A stretch of DNA of 7,381 bases from Rhodoluna sp. (GTDB lineage: Bacteria; Actinomycetota; Actinomycetes; Actinomycetales; Microbacteriaceae). Both the position numbers and the translations under genes were made by a program. Shown one piece after another: positions 5,301-7,381 of this stretch. Below the pieces are notes generated by a model, which worked only from the letters and a program-made list of their open reading frames with translations, had not been told where the DNA came from and did not search any database. The stretch covers positions 1-7,381 of the forward strand of contig JAEMTJ010000046.1 of NCBI GenBank assembly GCA_016462375.1, read 5' to 3'. Within the stretch, counting starts at the first letter, position 1. Each line of letters starts with the position of its first letter.

Positions 5301-7381
5301 TGACCCTGAAAGTAGCCAAGCTAGCATTCGACGACAACGGAGTCACATAAACAGGAACCGAAACCACACGAACAGTACCATCAGCAGCAGTCACAGTAAC
5401 CACAACAGTGTTACCACCAGAAACAAGAGCAGTACCAGAAACCACAACAGTCGCATCAGGATCCAAAGCAACAGCCTTCACAGAAGCAAACGAAGTACGA
5501 GCAGGGAACACAAGCGCACCATCAGCAACCGGAGTCAAACCATTCACAGTCAAAGAACGCAACGCAGTATTAGAAGACTTAGCAACCACCACAGTTACGG
5601 TGTACAACGCGAATGTCTGGTTTTCGGCTGTAACTCGAACGGTGATTGTGTTCGTGCCTGTGCGTAAATTAGTGTTTCCAAACACTTCGCTTCTTGCTAC
5701 AGCGCTGGTTGGAATTGCAATAACCTCTATGCTCTGTGTTCCATTGGCCAAGGCTACAGGTGATCCTGTGTACTGGGAGCCACCGACTGACAAACTGCTG
5801 AGTGACTTGTCTGTTGAACGAACTAGCACACGCACAGTTACGTTGTAAACCTTAACTGTTCCATCTTGTGCAGTAACAGTAATTGCTAGAGTGTTGTTGC
5901 CATCGCCAAGGCCCGTTCTACCCGCAACTACAACTGCTGAACGTGAATCATTCGCAACTGCGATTACGCTGACCGAGGTTGTTAGAGCTGGAACTGTCAC
6001 TGTGGCCTGGTCTACAACATCTTCACCCTGTACCTTGAAAGTCTTCAAACTGACGTCGGATGAAAGTGGTGTGACATAAAGCTTTACTCTGTATGAAGCT
6101 TCGCTACCATCAGCGGCAGTTACCTTCACTTCTAAGAAGTTTTCACCAGAAACAAGTCCTGAAGCTCCCTGAATTGTGAAACGGGCACTCGAATCAGTAG
6201 TGGCTACCTGGGCTATTACGAAGTTGGTGTACTGAGGGAGAGTCAACTCTGATCCATCGACCACATTTGTACCGTTTACCTGGAAGAGGCTCAAAGACTT
6301 GATGCTCGAAAGGGCTACTTTAACAGTCACACGGTATAGCTTGGTTGAACCATTCTCAGCTGTCACCAAAACCGACACACTGTTGTTTCCAGTGCTAAGG
6401 CCGGTTCCACCAAAAATTTCTAGAGTTGCAACATCAGATGTGGTTTCAGCTTCAATCTCAACGCTCTGTGTGCCGTAAGCAACGTTGACAATGCCATTGT
6501 CTTCAATCACCCCGCCGTTGACTTTGAATAGCTTCAATGTGTTCACGGCGGACAGAATGCGCACGTTTAGCGTTACTCGGTATTCCCTGACAGCGCCATT
6601 CGCCGCTGTTACTGACACCACAAGGGTGTTAGTGCCGTCAGCTAAGTCGCTTCGACCAGCAATCAAAACAGTGGCTTCAGAATCTTCTGCAATGGCTTCA
6701 ACAATTACTTCTCTAGTTAGCGCTGGCAGTTCAAGTGTCGAACCATCTGCAACGTCAGATCCGTTTAGCTTGAAAGAGCTCAAGTTGGTGTTCGAGCTCA
6801 GAGGAGCAACAACAACGTTAAGGGTAATAATTCTCTTCGCTACCAAGTCAGCGGCAGTTATTTCAATTTCAATTTCATTGTTACCAACCTGCAAGCCGGT
6901 GCGGCCGGAAACTCTGACTGTTGCTGCTGAATCTCTTGTTACAGCAACTATGTTCACAGAGGTGGTTCTGGCTGGAAGATTTATAGTCTGACCATCAATA
7001 ACTTCAACGTTATTCAGAGTTAAGCTAGTGAGTTCGGTATCTGCTGAAGCGCCACCAACGCGAATGACAAATTCGTAGCTCTCTGAGTCTCCATTCGGCG
7101 CGGTAACTGTAACTGTAACTGTATTGTCACCAAGCTCTAGTTCATCAGCGCCTTCAACAACCACCTCAGCAGTTTCGTCAGTAGCTACGACCTCAACGGA
7201 AACCGAGGTAACATCTTTAGCCACTGTAACTATATCGCCAGGCTGAATTTCAACACCTTCAACAGAGATGCTGACTATGCCAGTCTCTCCAGACAACAGC
7301 ACAACCAAAGTCACCGTATAAGTTGCAGTAGTTTCACCATCAGCAGCAGTAACAGTAACAACCAACTCGTTATCACCAACA
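2344..7381 (-). CDS. Giant cadherin-like/Ig-like repeat protein, 5' end beyond window
   Basis: The frame is open from the right edge to TAA at 2346-2344, giving 1678 complete codons. A TTG at 7365-7363 could be mistaken for a start, but the five codons before it (V-G-D-N-E) continue the conserved repeat motif, so the true start lies outside. The visible part is 28 residues of one unit plus 20 full ~82-residue beta-sandwich units; the last ends one glycine before the stop. There is no LPxTG motif, C-terminal helix, lysin-type or S-layer-homology domain, so any anchor or effector domain must be N-terminal, or the protein is released or held non-covalently. I see no cysteine or histidine and one tryptophan; Val, Thr, Ser, Ala and Asn dominate, typical of extracellular stalks. 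Adhesion or a surface-spacer role is inferred from architecture only. A paralogue with its own signal peptide follows 56 bp downstream. Units 7-16 form a two-domain super-repeat, and a segment around 5050-5595 has atypical codons. Confidence 0.94.
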   Translation of the reverse strand, partial: VGDNELVVTVTAADGETTATYTVTLVVLLSGETGIVSISVEGVEIQPGDIVTVAKDVTSVSVEVVATDETAEVVVEGADELELGDNTVTVTVTAPNGDSESYEFVIRVGGASADTELTSLTLNNVEVIDGQTINLPARTTSVNIVAVTRDSAATVRVSGRTGLQVGNNEIEIEITAADLVAKRIITLNVVVAPLSSNTNLSSFKLNGSDVADGSTLELPALTREVIVEAIAEDSEATVLIAGRSDLADGTNTLVVSVTAANGAVREYRVTLNVRILSAVNTLKLFKVNGGVIEDNGIVNVAYGTQSVEIEAETTSDVATLEIFGGTGLSTGNNSVSVLVTAENGSTKLYRVTVKVALSSIKSLSLFQVNGTNVVDGSELTLPQYTNFVIAQVATTDSSARFTIQGASGLVSGENFLEVKVTAADGSEASYRVKLYVTPLSSDVSLKTFKVQGEDVVDQATVTVPALTTSVSVIAVANDSRSAVVVAGRTGLGDGNNTLAITVTAQDGTVKVYNVTVRVLVRSTDKSLSSLSVGGSQYTGSPVALANGTQSIEVIAIPTSAVARSEVFGNTNLRTGTNTITVRVTAENQTFALYTVTVVVAKSSNTALRSLTVNGLTPVADGALVFPARTSFASVKAVALDPDATVVVSGTALVSGGNTVVVTVTAADGTVRVVSVPVYVTPLSSNASLATFRVNGVDVVDRQVVNVAYATAFVPVVAVAADAEALVSVVGGSSLRTGSNQVVVTVIAANGFNSVYTVTVVVAKSSNTALRSLTVNGLVPSQTEPTVLPARSAFVSVRAVALDPDANIVIEGTALVSGLNFITVTITAADGTVRVIRPAVFVTPLSSNANLSVFTVNGFSATEGQIFNLPYNTTSVPVVATPSDSEAVVSIAGASALRTGNNPITVTVVAANGNKKFYSVNARVAAANNVNIKSITINGNVLPQTGPLVLPARTTLASVKVVPADPDATVVVTGTTLASGSNTVAVTVTAPDLTAMTYNIQVYVTPLSSNVNLSTFKVNGEDITVGGQFVDVAYGTSSVPVLVTAQDAEALVSVSGGTSLRTGINPVLVTVTAANGNQIKITARVRVAKSSNTQLSTLIVGGRDILAGQTVTLPPRSATVAVKAIATDPDASVVVTGTSLLSGDNTVLVTVTAADSTVRVVSVPVFVTSLSSNANLSTFKVNGEDILTDGQVVNVSYATASIVVLATAENADAQVAIVGAAGLRTGLNPVVVTVTAADGTKRIYTASVRVLKSPNTGLNSVSINGSSVVVGTPVQLSARTTKVSVKAVASDAEATLTVEGSTGLIAGSNNLKITVTAPSGAQSEYNFTLVVDALSSNANLGSLVVGATDVLGSLVDGELASPVVLPVGATNIPFVAKSASNEATVAFASGSALPNALSPGANRIVVEVTAADGTTKKSFVVTVNVTQRSSNSSISSEAGAWTINGIDVSNSATAITLPAGTNALSAKAKTADSKATLVITGATGLIPGANIVRFIVTAEDGVAASTYERTVNVLSVASNTNLTSLVVAGKAVVPGGSITIPAGTTRVEVIPTLESKEAKFIVTGNTGYLNGSSNTVAVTVTAPSGAVSTYNVTVVVAAPASNTSLALFNVEGQNVVNGATLNFAAGKTTLKVAAKAADLTARVDVVGKTGLVAGANQLVVTVTSKSGAFSVYSITINVG
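5050..5118 (-). repeat. 69-bp perfect direct repeat, downstream copy
   Basis: Second copy of the 69-bp tract, encoding the end of unit 9 and the first 15 residues of unit 10. Directly after it (below 5050) the protein and codons diverge at once: unit 10 continues VPSQTEP where unit 8 has TPVADGA. Recombination between the two copies would remove exactly one two-domain pair (486 bp) without breaking the frame. Confidence 0.95.
5050..5595 (-). other. Segment with atypical T/G-ending codon use inside the upstream gene
   Basis: Of 182 codons here, I count only about a dozen ending in A or C; nearly all are GTT, GTG, GCT, GCG, ACT, GGT, TCT, GAT, AAT or TTG. On the plus strand the stretch is therefore visibly A/C-rich. 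Just below 5050, unit 10 uses GTC, CCA, TCC, ACA, TCA, GCA, GTA, GAC and ATA freely, and unit 7 above 5604 is also mixed. The change coincides with units 8-9 and the flanking 69-bp repeats. It suggests a different origin or a recent conversion tract. Confidence 0.75.
5536..5604 (-). repeat. 69-bp perfect direct repeat, upstream copy
   Basis: These 69 bases are identical to 5050-5118. They encode the last eight residues of unit 7 (Y-TVTVVVA) and the first 15 of unit 8 (KSSNTALRSLTVNGL). The copies are 486 bp (162 codons) apart and in frame. Identity stops abruptly at both ends of the tract, whereas the surrounding units differ at many synonymous and non-synonymous sites. Confidence 0.95.

Larger units (their letters stand above)
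3385..5820 (-). repeat. Alternating A/B two-domain super-repeat, units 7-16 (upstream gene)
   Basis: Two domain subtypes alternate strictly. Type A units (8, 10, 12, 14 and, more loosely, 16) share PxR(T/S) or SARTT; units 8-14 also have DPDA, and most have SVP(V)(Y/F)VTP-like ends. Type B units (7, 9, 11, 13, 15) share LRTG followed by xNPV or xNxV, and mostly a VAY or similar strand and an AxNG turn. The period is 162-163 residues (486-489 bp). Pairs two units apart are more alike than neighbours, so the array grew by duplicating A-B pairs. Confidence 0.85.
2347..7296 (-). repeat. Array of 20 full beta-sandwich domain repeats (upstream gene)
   Basis: Numbering complete codons from the right edge, units begin at residues 29, 111, 194, 276, 357, 439, 521, 601, 682, 763, 844, 925, 1006, 1088, 1169, 1251, 1333, 1426, 1515 and 1598. 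Most are 80-83 residues; units 17 and 18 are longer (93 and 89). The common pattern is a LSSNxxL linker, a hydrophobic strand ending in VNG, a xTTSVxVxA strand, DxxAxVxVxG, then LxxGxNxVxVTVTAxDG and a final YxVxVxV strand. This resembles PF12733-like cadherin-like sandwiches; a generic bacterial Ig-like fold is the alternative. Confidence 0.9.

Noticed and set aside
3385..5820. CRISPR-like or satellite repeat array, suggested by regular spacing
   Set aside because: The period (486-489 bp) is a multiple of three, the frame is open throughout, and the changes between units are largely synonymous or conservative. It is a protein domain array.
1197..6991. Many open frames of 60-170 codons on the plus strand across both genes
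   Set aside because: They lie antisense to the two continuous minus-strand genes, recur at the repeat period and have similar Thr/Val/Ala-rich sequences. They arise because the repeat codons seldom give stops on the opposite strand, and none is preceded by a convincing ribosome-binding site that I could see.
7363..7365. TTG as the start codon of the upstream gene
   Set aside because: The codons before it (V-G-D-N-E) continue the conserved GDNxLVVTVTAADG motif of a repeat unit up to the window edge, and no signal peptide follows the TTG.

Overview
The window is almost entirely coding on the minus strand. It holds parts of two adjacent genes for very large, secreted-type, all-beta repeat proteins. 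Read in the direction of transcription (right to left), the first gene enters from beyond base 7381 and stops at 2344. After a 56-bp gap, the second gene starts at ATG 2287 and runs off the left edge still open. Neither gene is complete: the upstream one lacks its N-terminus and the downstream one its C-terminus.

Both proteins are strings of ~81-84-residue beta-sandwich repeats. Each repeat has the pattern SSNxxLxxhxVNG...(G/R)TTxVxVxAxxxDxxAxVxVxGxTxLxxGxNxVxVTVTAxDGTxxxYxVxVxV (h = hydrophobic). This looks like the cadherin-like beta-sandwich class (PF12733-like) of bacterial surface and adhesin-type proteins. The upstream gene shows 20 full units and one partial unit. The downstream gene has a signal peptide, 8 full units and one partial unit. 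No enzyme domain, sortase motif, membrane helix or S-layer-homology domain is visible. In both genes, part of the array is organised as a two-domain super-repeat (162-163 residues in the first gene, 165 in the second), so the duplicated block was a pair of domains.

The gap holds an SD-like ribosome-binding site for the second gene and a dense cluster of nested CTAGG/CCTAG inverted repeats. I see no convincing promoter or intrinsic terminator, so co-transcription is likely.

The most unusual signal is in the first gene. A perfect 69-bp direct repeat (5050-5118 and 5536-5604, exactly 486 bp apart) borders a segment whose codons end almost only in T or G, unlike its neighbours. The same codon style reappears at both window edges. 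This suggests a mosaic array shaped by recombination or gene conversion, able to gain or lose exactly one domain pair in frame.

The organism is a bacterium with near-50% G+C (hand counts of a few lines gave 45-57%). A low-GC planktonic actinobacterium of the Rhodoluna/Aquiluna type is a guess from GC and protein style, not a demonstrated assignment. No RNA genes, insertion sequences or CRISPR arrays are present.
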